Shown here in pieces: positions 1 through 6,661 of a stretch of DNA of 12,751 nucleotides; the first letter of the stretch is position 1; each line of letters begins with the position of its first letter. The stretch is from the NCBI GenBank assembly GCA_900556575.1, contig USPO01000024.1, positions 1 to 12,751 of the forward strand, written 5' to 3'. Below the pieces are notes generated by a model, which did no database searches, was not told the origin of the DNA, and worked only from the letters and a program-made list of their open reading frames with translations. The position numbers and the translations under genes were made by a program. The stretch comes from an uncultured Eubacteriales bacterium (GTDB taxonomy: Bacteria; Bacillota; Clostridia; UBA1381).

Positions 1-149
1 CACATTTCCACAATCACCTTAATAAATCAAGGCATTTATTTTCTGTTGCACTATCCTTAAAGTCACCTTTACCGGCCGTTAGCCGGCACCCTGCTCTGTG
101 AAGCCCGGACTTTCCTCACCGTAAACGGCGCGATTATCTGACTTACTCT
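1..149 (-). ncRNA. rnpB: RNase P RNA, 5' part (runs off the left edge)
   Basis: This is the 5' portion of the catalytic RNA of ribonuclease P, which trims the 5' leader of precursor tRNAs. On the minus strand the universally conserved block GAGGAAAGTCCGGGC lies at 103-117. It is followed by a CACAGAGCAGGGTGCCGG-type segment and a GC-rich hairpin around 74-91, in the order expected for P4/P7/P8 of a type A bacterial RNase P RNA rather than the Bacillus type B form. The inferred 5' end is near 149, seven bases downstream of a good -10 box. The 3' half, with the second P4 strand, is outside the window, so the gene is partial here only because of the window edge. It lies directly downstream of nif3 on the same strand. 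Confidence 0.93.
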
Positions 150-155
150 TAAAAT

Positions 156-184
156 ATTATACAATATATTTTAAATTATGTCAA
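156..184 (-). promoter_or_regulatory. Sigma-70-type promoter of rnpB
   Basis: On the minus strand a consensus -35 TTGACA (184-179) and a consensus -10 TATAAT (161-156) are separated by exactly 17 bp, which puts the transcription start near 149, where the RNase P RNA should begin. The -35 hexamer contains the TGA stop codon of nif3 (183-181), so promoter and coding sequence overlap. The fit to consensus is what one expects for an abundant stable RNA. Confidence 0.9.
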
Positions 185-957
185 ACAAGTTTAAAAATAT
201 CCTTATTTTCTGATTTTATTATCTCAATATCAGTATCCTTCAAAATATCTTCAAATATATCCATAACACATATTTCAGTAGGATAATGACCTGCGTCAAT
301 GACGCATATTCCAAGTTCGGTCATATCAATCATATTATGATACTTCATATCACCCGTTATAATAACGTCCGCACCCTTTTCATATGCAAGCGGAATAATT
401 TCACTGCAGCTGCCCGATGCAACCGCAACTGTATTAATATTCTTTTCAAAATCGCCGGAAACACGCAAAAAAGGTGTGCCGAGTATCTTTTTACAATGTT
501 CTGCAAAATCACCTAATTTAATCGTTTTTTCAAGTCTGCCGTATCGTCCCAAACCTGCCGAAGAATCATCAGTATGTTGGTCAAGTATTTTAACGTCTGT
601 AAGTTCAAATATTTCGGAAAGTTTATCATTTATACCGCCTTTAGCTGTGTCCATATTAGTATGAGCGGCGAAAAGAGGTATATTATTTTCAATAAGCAAT
701 TTAAGCATTTGTCCCACAGATGTGGAATAATCAATTCTCTTTATATTGCCAAGCAGTATTGGGTGATGTGAAACAATCATATCGGCATTTTTTGATATAG
801 CCTCTTTAACGGTATTGATATTTGTATCAAGCGTTACAAATACCTTTTTTACGTCCTTATTTTCATCACCACACAAAAGACCGACATTATCCCATGAATA
901 CGCCAATCTTTCGGGACATATATTCTCAATTATTTTAATTATTTCTTTAGCTTTCAT
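181..957 (-). CDS. Nif3-like dinuclear metal centre protein (DUF34, YqfO/YbgI family)
   Basis: A 258-residue member of the Nif3/DUF34 family, cytosolic proteins that form toroidal hexamers with a two-metal site. The biochemical role is not settled in general. The metal ligands typical of the family are visible: the SHHP motif (His64, His65), Asp103 in TNMDTA, and His224 and Glu228 in DAGHYPTE. The length matches the short E. coli YbgI form. It lacks the PII-like insert that makes Bacillus YqfO about 370 residues. The ATG at 957-955 overlaps the 3' end of trmK by 11 bp, the usual trmK-nif3 coupling of Firmicutes. The stop codon forms part of the rnpB -35 box, and no terminator lies between the two genes, so read-through into rnpB is possible. 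Confidence 0.95.
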   Translation of the reverse strand: MKAKEIIKIIENICPERLAYSWDNVGLLCGDENKDVKKVFVTLDTNINTVKEAISKNADMIVSHHPILLGNIKRIDYSTSVGQMLKLLIENNIPLFAAHTNMDTAKGGINDKLSEIFELTDVKILDQHTDDSSAGLGRYGRLEKTIKLGDFAEHCKKILGTPFLRVSGDFEKNINTVAVASGSCSEIIPLAYEKGADVIITGDMKYHNMIDMTELGICVIDAGHYPTEICVMDIFEDILKDTDIEIIKSENKDIFKLV

Positions 958-1600
958 ATTTATTCAATTCCTTTAGCCAGTATTTATATTTATTGAGTTT
1001 ATCCTCATCAACGTCTTTTGAATTTTCAAGACCTGTTATAACCTTGAAAAATTCACGATGTTTTTTATCATAGAGATTTTTATAATACTTATGATTTACA
1101 AGATATTTCGGTAAATGATATTCAATATCGTTATCAAATTCCTTTTGAGGTTTGTTTATAACATTCATTATATTATATACCTTAAATCCCTCAATGGCAA
1201 TATCTTCGTCCGTAATAGAAAAGCCGTTTGAAATAAGATACTTTCTAAGCTCATATTGTGCATTCATCGGTTGAAGTACAAGATTACATTCTCTCGCCTT
1301 TTCTGTATCTGCACTTAAAATCTCACTGATAAGCTGACCGCCCATACCGGCAATTATAACGGTGTCAACCTCACCTTTTTCAATAACTGAAAGACCACTG
1401 CCAAGCCTTACCTCAATTTTATCAGAAAGCTTATGATAATGCACCGCAGATATAAAATTCAATATATGTATTGAATAAAATGGAAAATCAGAGGCATGAC
1501 ACGGATTAATGCAGTAATGAAGATTAACCAAATCATAATAAATATGCGTAAGGAGGCTGTTGCAAAACTCAAAGAATTTTGTGACAGCCCCTGTCGGCAT
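947..1600 (-). pseudogene. trmK: tRNA (adenine-22-N1)-methyltransferase TrmK, N-terminally truncated
   Basis: From about residue 57 on (coordinate 1432 downward) the protein matches TrmK, the SAM-dependent enzyme that methylates N1 of A22 in tRNA. KLSDKIEVRLGSGL is followed by the IAGMGG motif (residues 83-88) and a lysine-rich C-terminal helical part ending at 947. TrmK normally starts with about 60 more residues carrying SAM-binding motif I (a V-A-D-I-G-x-D-H-type stretch). That part is absent. The open frame upstream reads into unrelated, low-complexity residues and starts at an ATG (1600) inside a hairpin of a repeat-like element. No ribosome site precedes that ATG. The remaining part is intact, with no frameshift. 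I infer a gene disrupted by insertion, rearrangement or an assembly join. Family identity is fairly sure; loss of function is an inference. Confidence 0.75.
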
Positions 1601-1740
1601 TAGCCGACTGAGGGGGTTAGACAGATATGACGATAGAAAGTAAAAAAATAAAATTATTATATTGCTTTGTTTGTTTCACCACTTCCGTTACGCTAAAGTG
1701 TGCCGCCTTTCCTGCAAGGTAAGATTCACTGGTATTGCTA
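1551..1740. repeat. Hairpin-rich repeat-like element at the broken end of trmK
   Basis: Two strong hairpins lie side by side. The first pairs 1555-1570 with 1574-1589 (GGCTGTTGCAAAACTC against a near-complementary arm, 15 of 16 pairs counting two G-U pairs). The second pairs GTCGGC (1593-1598) with GCCGAC (1603-1608), loop ATTA, extended by CCCCT/AGGGG across a two-base bulge. The following segment to about 1740 is more GC-rich than the spacer around it. Its minus strand can be read as a short open frame ending at 1617, but I recognise no protein family. Such cytosine-run, stem-loop sequences resemble small dispersed or MITE-like elements common in gut Clostridia. That is inferred from general appearance; no second copy is in the window and the exact ends are uncertain. 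Confidence 0.45.
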
Positions 1741-2025
1741 AATAAGTGTTCAATTGAAACAGTTCACTATATTCTAATTTATTTTTCTATAAAAAATTAT
1801 TATCAATTAATTTTAATAACCGTTCATTATAAAGAAACTTTAAATAAATTACTGAAAAAGGGTATAATTTTCACAATTTGTATTAAAAAAACAGTTCAAA
1901 TAAAACATAATTACAGAAAGTTTTGGACTCACAGGAAAAAGTTTAATAAAAATATTGCAAAAATGAACAAATTGTGATAGAATTATTATGGAGAGTGAAT
2001 TAAATATTTACGGGGGTATTACGTA
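1741..2025 (+). other. AT-rich spacer and leader region upstream of capD
   Basis: Together with the repeat-like element before it, this makes a stretch of over 400 bases with no convincing gene. It is very AT-rich and contains two AACAGTTCA copies (about 1758 and 1889) of unknown meaning, a weak promoter-like TATAAT at 1863-1868 with a poor -35, and the good capD promoter near its end. A short open frame at 1735-1977 has no ribosome site and only Lys/Ile/Asn-rich low-complexity translation, so I do not call it a gene. Confidence 0.5.
1955..1983 (+). promoter_or_regulatory. Promoter of the capD transcription unit
   Basis: TTGCAA (1955-1960) and TAGAAT (1978-1983) are spaced 17 bp, with a TGA just before the -10 box making an extended -10. 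The predicted start is near 1990, giving a leader of about 36 nt that contains the GGGGG ribosome site at 2012-2016, nine bases before the capD ATG. Confidence 0.7.
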
Positions 2026-3843
2026 ATGAATTTTAGCAGAAGAACTTTGTCTTTGATGGCTATTGATTTGTTGTCTTTTATATGCAGCGGCTTGCTTTCA
2101 CTGTTTATGATTAGAACAACTGTAGCTATAACAAGTGTTATGTATGCACTTATTATTTTTACAGCGGTTTTGAATGTAGCAGGAATGTGGGTTTTTGGTA
2201 CATATAGGACAATATGGCGTTATGCAACACTTGTTGAATTCTCAAAATGCTTTGCCGGTATAGTGGTCGGAACAGCAGTTTCAGTTATAATCTCACTTGC
2301 ATTGACTAGCTTTGAAGATATATTTTATTACTTACTTTTCTTTATTTCAATATGTGCGGTAACAGCTACAAGAACGGTTTATCGTTATTTTATAGTTGTT
2401 AATAGCCATGAAAATATGGATAATAGAAAAAGAGCGATGATTGTCGGAGGAGGAGATACGGGAAGACGTATAATTCAGGAAATGTCTGACCCACAGTGTC
2501 AGTATAAGGCAGTTGTAATAGCTGATGATGACCCGTCCAAGCTTTTCAGAGAGGTTTTGGGAGTAAAGGTTGCGGGAAGAACAGAGGATATTCCTCAAAT
2601 GGTAAAGGAATATAATATAGAACGCATAATAGTAGCAATGCCATCATGTACTAAAGAGGAACAGAAGAAGGTAGTAAATATTTGTTCAAAGACAAATTGC
2701 AAGGTGAAAGTATTGCCATATCTTCATGAACTTACAATAGAATCAAGTCTTTTAAAACAGACAAGAGAAATAAATATAGCCGACCTTTTGGGCAGAGATG
2801 AAATTCATTTCGATGAAATGAGAAACTTTAGGTTGATTGAAGGAAATGTATGCATGGTAACGGGCGGAGGCGGTTCAATAGGTTCCGAACTTTCAAGACA
2901 AATTGCAAAAAATAACCCTAAGAAGTTGATTATAGTTGATATATATGAAAACAATGCATATGATATTCAGCAGGAGCTGAAAAGAAAATATGGGGAAAGA
3001 CTTCATCTTGAGGTAAGAATTGCTTCAGTAAGAGATAAGCATAAGATGGAGGCTCTTTTTGAAGAATTTAAACCGGATTTGGTATTCCATGCTGCGGCAC
3101 ATAAGCATGTTCCTCTTATGGAGGACAGTCCCGGGGAAGCAATAAAAAATAACGTATTCGGAACATTGAATACAGCAAGGCTTGCTCATAAGTACGGTGT
3201 AAAGAAATTTGTGCTTGTTTCAACAGATAAGGCGGTTAATCCTACAAATGTAATGGGAGCCACAAAGCGCTGCTGTGAAATGATAATCGAATATATGGCA
3301 CAGACAACAAAAGGAACAGAATTTGTTGCGGTGCGTTTCGGAAACGTACTTGGGTCAAATGGCTCTGTAATTCCATTATTTAAAAAGCAGATAGAGGAAG
3401 GTAAGGCAGTTACTGTAACTCATCCGGATATTATAAGATATTTTATGACAATTCCGGAGGCAGTATCTTTAATATTGCAGGCTGCGTCATTTGCACACGG
3501 CGGTGAAATATTTGTTCTTGATATGGGCAAACCTGTTAAAATTACGACTCTTGCAGAAAATCTTATAAGACTCATGGGCTATGAGCCATATGTTGATATA
3601 AAAATTGAGTTTACCGGATTAAGACCGGGTGAAAAGCTGTTTGAAGAGCTTTTAATGGATGAAGAAGGTCTTAAAAAGACGGACAATGATAAGATTTTTA
3701 TAGGTAAGCAGATAGAAATAGATGTAAATGAATTTCTTAACAAGCTTGACAAGCTCAAGGCAGCAGCTATGACGGATGTATCTGAAAAGGCTGTTGAGGA
3801 GCTTCATGATGTTGTTCCAACCTTTAAGAGAGCAAATGCGTAA
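2026..3843 (+). CDS. Membrane-bound nucleotide-sugar 4,6-dehydratase (CapD/EpsC/PglF/WbpM family)
   Basis: A 605-residue polysaccharide-biosynthesis enzyme. Family members convert UDP-GlcNAc (or a similar nucleotide sugar) to its 4-keto-6-deoxy derivative for capsule, exopolysaccharide or glycan synthesis. Four hydrophobic segments near residues 7-29, 36-58, 72-95 and 97-115 anchor it in the membrane. A CoA-binding-like Rossmann domain follows (MIVGGGDTG, 138-146). The catalytic SDR domain starts with the NAD(P)-binding TGGGGSIGSE (279-288). The active-site region STDKAVNP (399-406) and VMGATKR (409-415) shows Met where classical SDRs have Tyr, as usual in this subfamily. The length is that of Bacillus EpsC-type proteins. 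It is first in its unit and is followed by a secreted surface protein, which fits an envelope role. The exact substrate cannot be read from sequence. Confidence 0.95.
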   Translation: MNFSRRTLSLMAIDLLSFICSGLLSLFMIRTTVAITSVMYALIIFTAVLNVAGMWVFGTYRTIWRYATLVEFSKCFAGIVVGTAVSVIISLALTSFEDIFYYLLFFISICAVTATRTVYRYFIVVNSHENMDNRKRAMIVGGGDTGRRIIQEMSDPQCQYKAVVIADDDPSKLFREVLGVKVAGRTEDIPQMVKEYNIERIIVAMPSCTKEEQKKVVNICSKTNCKVKVLPYLHELTIESSLLKQTREINIADLLGRDEIHFDEMRNFRLIEGNVCMVTGGGGSIGSELSRQIAKNNPKKLIIVDIYENNAYDIQQELKRKYGERLHLEVRIASVRDKHKMEALFEEFKPDLVFHAAAHKHVPLMEDSPGEAIKNNVFGTLNTARLAHKYGVKKFVLVSTDKAVNPTNVMGATKRCCEMIIEYMAQTTKGTEFVAVRFGNVLGSNGSVIPLFKKQIEEGKAVTVTHPDIIRYFMTIPEAVSLILQAASFAHGGEIFVLDMGKPVKITTLAENLIRLMGYEPYVDIKIEFTGLRPGEKLFEELLMDEEGLKKTDNDKIFIGKQIEIDVNEFLNKLDKLKAAAMTDVSEKAVEELHDVVPTFKRANA

Positions 3844-3851
3844 ATTATATA

Positions 3852-3891
3852 GGGGTGCTGTGATATAGGTTTGCAGTACCCTTATTTTATA
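3852..3891 (+). terminator. Weak hairpin with T-rich tail between capD and the surface-protein gene
   Basis: GGGTGCTG (3853-3860) can pair with CAGTACCC (3874-3881) with one G-U pair and a 13-base loop, followed by the T-rich stretch TTATTTTATA. This looks like a leaky terminator or attenuator that would lower expression of the downstream gene relative to capD. No separate promoter is evident in the 66-base gap. The call is tentative because the tail is interrupted. Confidence 0.4.
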
Positions 3892-3909
3892 TGTGAAGGG
3901 AGAAAATTA

Positions 3910-5481
3910 ATGAAAAAGACAGTAATAGCGGCAGCAATAATGGCTGTGTCGGTAGTGAATGTATCCGCAGAAAATGAAATAACAGTTACTGTAAACGGCA
4001 GCAGCGTGGCATTTGACCAGCCTCCAGTTATAGAAAATGACAGAACATTGGTTCCATTAAGAGCTATTTTCGAGGCATTGGGGGCAGAGGTTGACTGGAA
4101 TGATGAAACAAGAACTGTAACAGCTGAAAAAAATGATGTTAAAATAAGCTTAACGATAGATAATGCGTATATGAAGGTCGGAGAAGAAAATGTAAAGCTC
4201 GATACTCCGGCAAAGATAATAAATGATAGGACTATGGTTCCTGTGCGTGCGATAAGTGAAGCATTTATGTGTGATGTTCAGTGGGACGGAGATACAAGAC
4301 AGGTTATAATAACATCTGAAGAACCGAGTGTTGCACCTTCATTATTGCCGGAATCAACCATATCACCATCGTCATCACCGGCAGCAGGTACAGAGCCTTC
4401 ATCATCACCGGAGGCAACAGAAGTTCCTTTTGCTAAACCGATTGAAGCTAAAATTGAGGATAATGTAAATATTTTTGATACTGCATGGATTGTGGATGGA
4501 AAAGAAATAAATGCGGCAGATGGAAATGAAAAGGATAATGCTAAGCTGTGTGCAACAGATTATATTCCGGTAAATGCAGGAAAAAGTTACTATGCAGGTT
4601 ACTATGACCCGAATAATTTTAAGTTTGTCGGAGGATATTGTGTAAATTATGCTTTTTATGATTCTGAAAAGAAATTTATTTCCGGTGAAGCAGCGGATAT
4701 GGCAAAGGTAGTTAAGGCCCCTGATTATGCATCATATGTCAGATATACGATTAAGCTTGAGCCGACGTCCGAAAGAGCGAAGCTGTATTTAACCTTTATG
4801 CAGACTGAAAAGGCACCTGAGGAATTTAAGAAAAGTGAGGCTGTTTTAAAGCTTGCGGAAACAGAGGCTTTTAGGGATAAAAAGATATTTATTGCCGGAG
4901 ACCAACAAATACAAAATGCAGGACCGTGGACAAAGGTACTTGATAAAAAGCTTGGTGCAGGAGTTGTCGGAGTGAAAGGAATTTGGGGTTTAAGATTTTA
5001 TATCAGTGACTATACAAAGTCATTGTGCAATGACGAAACAATAAATACATTCCCTAAGGATGCGGATTATATAATTATAAATGCAGGATTTTATGACTGG
5101 ACTATAAGCGGAGGTATAGGAACAAATACAAGCAGCAACGGTGGAATATACGATTTTATTTCATTGGCAAAATCAAAATGGCCGAAATCGCAGCTTGTGA
5201 TGATGACCTTACCCAATGCAAAATATGCATCAGATGAATTCACGAGTGCCGGACTGTATAATAAGCTTGGAATGTCAACAAAGGATTATTCGGAGGATAT
5301 AAAAGAAGCATGCAGCCAGGAAAATATACCAGTTATAGATATATCAGATTTATGGACAAAAGATAATATGGAAACGTATATGAAACAGGATAATTTAAGC
5401 TATTTATATCCAAATGATGAGGGCGGCGAGCTTATTGCCGAAAGAGTTTATGAAAGACTTTTAGAATTGGAAAGTAAATAA
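3910..5481 (+). CDS. Secreted surface protein: copper-amine-oxidase N-terminal repeats plus degenerate SGNH-hydrolase domain
   Basis: Starting at ATG 3910 (GAAGGGAG ribosome site seven bases upstream) the product is 523 residues. An upstream TTG at 3871 is in frame but lies inside a hairpin and would bury the signal peptide. Residues 1-20 are a signal peptide ending VSA. Residues 22-136 are a pair of copper-amine-oxidase N-terminal (stalk) repeats, each with an NDRTxVPxRAI signature, a module frequent on clostridial surface proteins. Residues 137-177 form a Ser/Pro/Thr linker. Residues 185-300 look like a beta-sandwich, possibly carbohydrate-binding. Residues 322-523 have the pattern of an SGNH/GDSL esterase, but the nucleophile block reads GDQ (330-332) instead of GDS, the GxND block reads AGFYDW (392-397), and the DxxHP block reads SYLYPN (497-502). 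Catalysis is therefore unlikely; a binding or structural role is inferred. Confidence 0.78.
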   Translation: MKKTVIAAAIMAVSVVNVSAENEITVTVNGSSVAFDQPPVIENDRTLVPLRAIFEALGAEVDWNDETRTVTAEKNDVKISLTIDNAYMKVGEENVKLDTPAKIINDRTMVPVRAISEAFMCDVQWDGDTRQVIITSEEPSVAPSLLPESTISPSSSPAAGTEPSSSPEATEVPFAKPIEAKIEDNVNIFDTAWIVDGKEINAADGNEKDNAKLCATDYIPVNAGKSYYAGYYDPNNFKFVGGYCVNYAFYDSEKKFISGEAADMAKVVKAPDYASYVRYTIKLEPTSERAKLYLTFMQTEKAPEEFKKSEAVLKLAETEAFRDKKIFIAGDQQIQNAGPWTKVLDKKLGAGVVGVKGIWGLRFYISDYTKSLCNDETINTFPKDADYIIINAGFYDWTISGGIGTNTSSNGGIYDFISLAKSKWPKSQLVMMTLPNAKYASDEFTSAGLYNKLGMSTKDYSEDIKEACSQENIPVIDISDLWTKDNMETYMKQDNLSYLYPNDEGGELIAERVYERLLELESK

Positions 5482-5499
5482 AATAATGATTTAGTTTAT

Positions 5500-5554
5500 A
5501 GAGCTGCTGTATATCAAGCATAAAAATGCTTATTTACAGCGGCTCTATTTTTTA
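5500..5554 (+). terminator. Intrinsic terminator after the surface-protein gene
   Basis: A 12-bp stem pairs AGAGCTGCTGTA (5500-5511) with TACAGCGGCTCT (5535-5546), with one G-T pair. An inner stem AAGCAT/ATGCTT sits inside it, and a run of six T follows from 5548. It lies 18 bases after the stop codon and closes the capD/surface-protein unit. Confidence 0.88.
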
Positions 5555-5615
5555 TATGATTTTATTTAGTCGACTATTAATTATTCATTATCTTTGAAAA
5601 AAATACATTTACCTC

Positions 5616-5644
5616 TTGAAAATTTATACTAAAAATGTTATAAT
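5616..5644 (+). promoter_or_regulatory. Promoter of the nadK-argR-recN unit
   Basis: TTGAAA (5616-5621) and a consensus TATAAT (5639-5644) are separated by 17 bp, with TGT directly before the -10 box (extended -10). The transcript should start near 5651, leaving a leader of about 76 nt before nadK. Confidence 0.85.
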
Positions 5645-5704
5645 AATAAATAGATAAAAATATAACATGGGAGAGTAGTTTTCTGCAATTTGCAAAAAAC
5701 GAAG

Positions 5705-5718
5705 TGCTGCATGCAGCA
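5705..5718. promoter_or_regulatory. 14-bp perfect palindrome just upstream of nadK
   Basis: TGCTGCATGCAGCA is a perfect palindrome eight bases before the nadK ATG. In RNA it could form a 5-bp hairpin with a CATG loop over the ribosome-binding region; in DNA it could be an operator. No protein can be named for it. It stands out because nadK has no good Shine-Dalgarno sequence at the normal distance. Confidence 0.4.
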
Positions 5719-5726
5719 GATAAGAT

Positions 5727-6572
5727 ATGGAGAATATAGTAATAATTCCAAATACGATAAAGGACATTGGATTACTTGCCACGAAACGAGCAGTGGATTA
5801 CCTTGATGGTAAAGCAAGGGTATTAATGGATACGTCCTTTAGGGTAACAAAAATGAAAGCAGAGTTTGTCGAGCGTGAGGAACTGTTTAAGCGTGCTGAT
5901 GCTATGGTAGTATTGGGCGGTGACGGCACAATGCTTCAGGAGGCTGCAGAGTCTGCGAAAGCGGATATTCCGGTATTGGGTATAAATCTTGGTAAGGTAG
6001 GATTTTTAACGGAGATTGAGCTTGAGGACCTTGAGGATGCTCTTGAAAAGCTTTTAAAAAAGGAATATACAATAGAGTCAAGAATGCTTCTTAGACTTGA
6101 GATACGGCGTCAGGGAATGCCAGTATTTACTCATCACGCACTTAATGATGTAGTTGTATCTAAGCCATCAGGTGCAAGGCTTATAGGTATGAATTTATAT
6201 GCAGATAATGAACTTGTATACAGATACACGGCGGATGGACTTATTATAGCTACTCCGACAGGCTCGACTGGCTATTCAATTTCGGCAGGAGGACCTGTGG
6301 TTGATCCGAATATGGAGTTATATATAGCTACACCTATTTGTGCTCATATGTTATCCGTAAGAAGTGCCATTTTGAGTGCTGACAGACCAATACGAATAGA
6401 AATGGATGCAACCTACCGTGATAATGAAGCGGTAGTGACAGCGGACGGAGATGTGCAGGGATATATAAGCGGCTCGGATGAAGTGGTTGTACTTAAATCA
6501 AAATATAGATTTAAGCTTATCAAGATAGGAAACAACTCATTCTATGATACACTTGTGAGCAAATTATCATAG
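5727..6572 (+). CDS. nadK: NAD kinase (ATP/polyphosphate-NAD kinase)
   Basis: A 281-residue cytosolic NAD kinase, which phosphorylates NAD to NADP and so sets the cell's NADP(H) pool. The family signatures are all present: GGDGT (64-68), the NAD-contacting NDVVVSKP (140-147), and the glycine-rich DGLIIATPTGSTGYSISAGGP region (170-190). The length is normal for Firmicutes. The ATG at 5727 is fixed by an in-frame TAA only two codons upstream (5721). The usual GGAGG ribosome site is missing there; the nearest purine-rich run, GGGAGAG, is at 5669-5675. nadK-argR-recN is a conserved gene order in Clostridia, and nadK carries its own promoter here rather than following dxs or tlyA genes. Confidence 0.97.
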   Translation: MENIVIIPNTIKDIGLLATKRAVDYLDGKARVLMDTSFRVTKMKAEFVEREELFKRADAMVVLGGDGTMLQEAAESAKADIPVLGINLGKVGFLTEIELEDLEDALEKLLKKEYTIESRMLLRLEIRRQGMPVFTHHALNDVVVSKPSGARLIGMNLYADNELVYRYTADGLIIATPTGSTGYSISAGGPVVDPNMELYIATPICAHMLSVRSAILSADRPIRIEMDATYRDNEAVVTADGDVQGYISGSDEVVVLKSKYRFKLIKIGNNSFYDTLVSKLS

Positions 6573-6607
6573 AGCTTTCGTACCTTTTAGTATTGAATGA
6601 TGATAAT

Positions 6608-6633
6608 GAATTGAGAGAACATAGCTCTCATTC
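6608..6633 (+). promoter_or_regulatory. Inverted repeat between nadK and argR
   Basis: GAAT-GAGAG (6608-6617, with one bulged T at 6612) is complementary to CTCTC-ATTC (6625-6633), with a 7-base loop. No T-run follows, so it is not a standard terminator. It sits just ahead of the AAAGGG ribosome site of argR and could be an RNA processing, stability or regulatory element. Confidence 0.4.
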
Positions 6634-6661
6634 TGTTATGAAAGGGTTAGTGATTATAAAA

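Noticed and set aside
1735..1977. 80-codon open frame on the plus strand upstream of capD
   Set aside because: TTG start without ribosome site, AT-rich low-complexity translation, and overlap with the capD -35 box. It has the look of non-coding AT-rich spacer.
4361..4425. Repetitive TCATCACCGG-type DNA as a tandem repeat array
   Set aside because: It simply encodes the Ser/Pro linker of the surface protein in a few imperfect units; no separate repeat element is supported.
5667..5678. Three-codon leader peptide (ATG GGA GAG TAG) in the nadK leader
   Set aside because: Far too short for a meaningful coding call; its ATG has no ribosome site and it probably arises by chance.
6594..6611. TGAAT...TGAAT as an ARG box (ArgR operator)
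   Set aside because: The two TGAAT units are direct, not inverted, repeats, so they do not form the palindromic ARG box.
6593..6661. N-terminal extension of ArgR from a TTG start
   Set aside because: It adds residues not found in ArgR proteins, includes the hairpin at 6608-6633, and has no ribosome site before the TTG.
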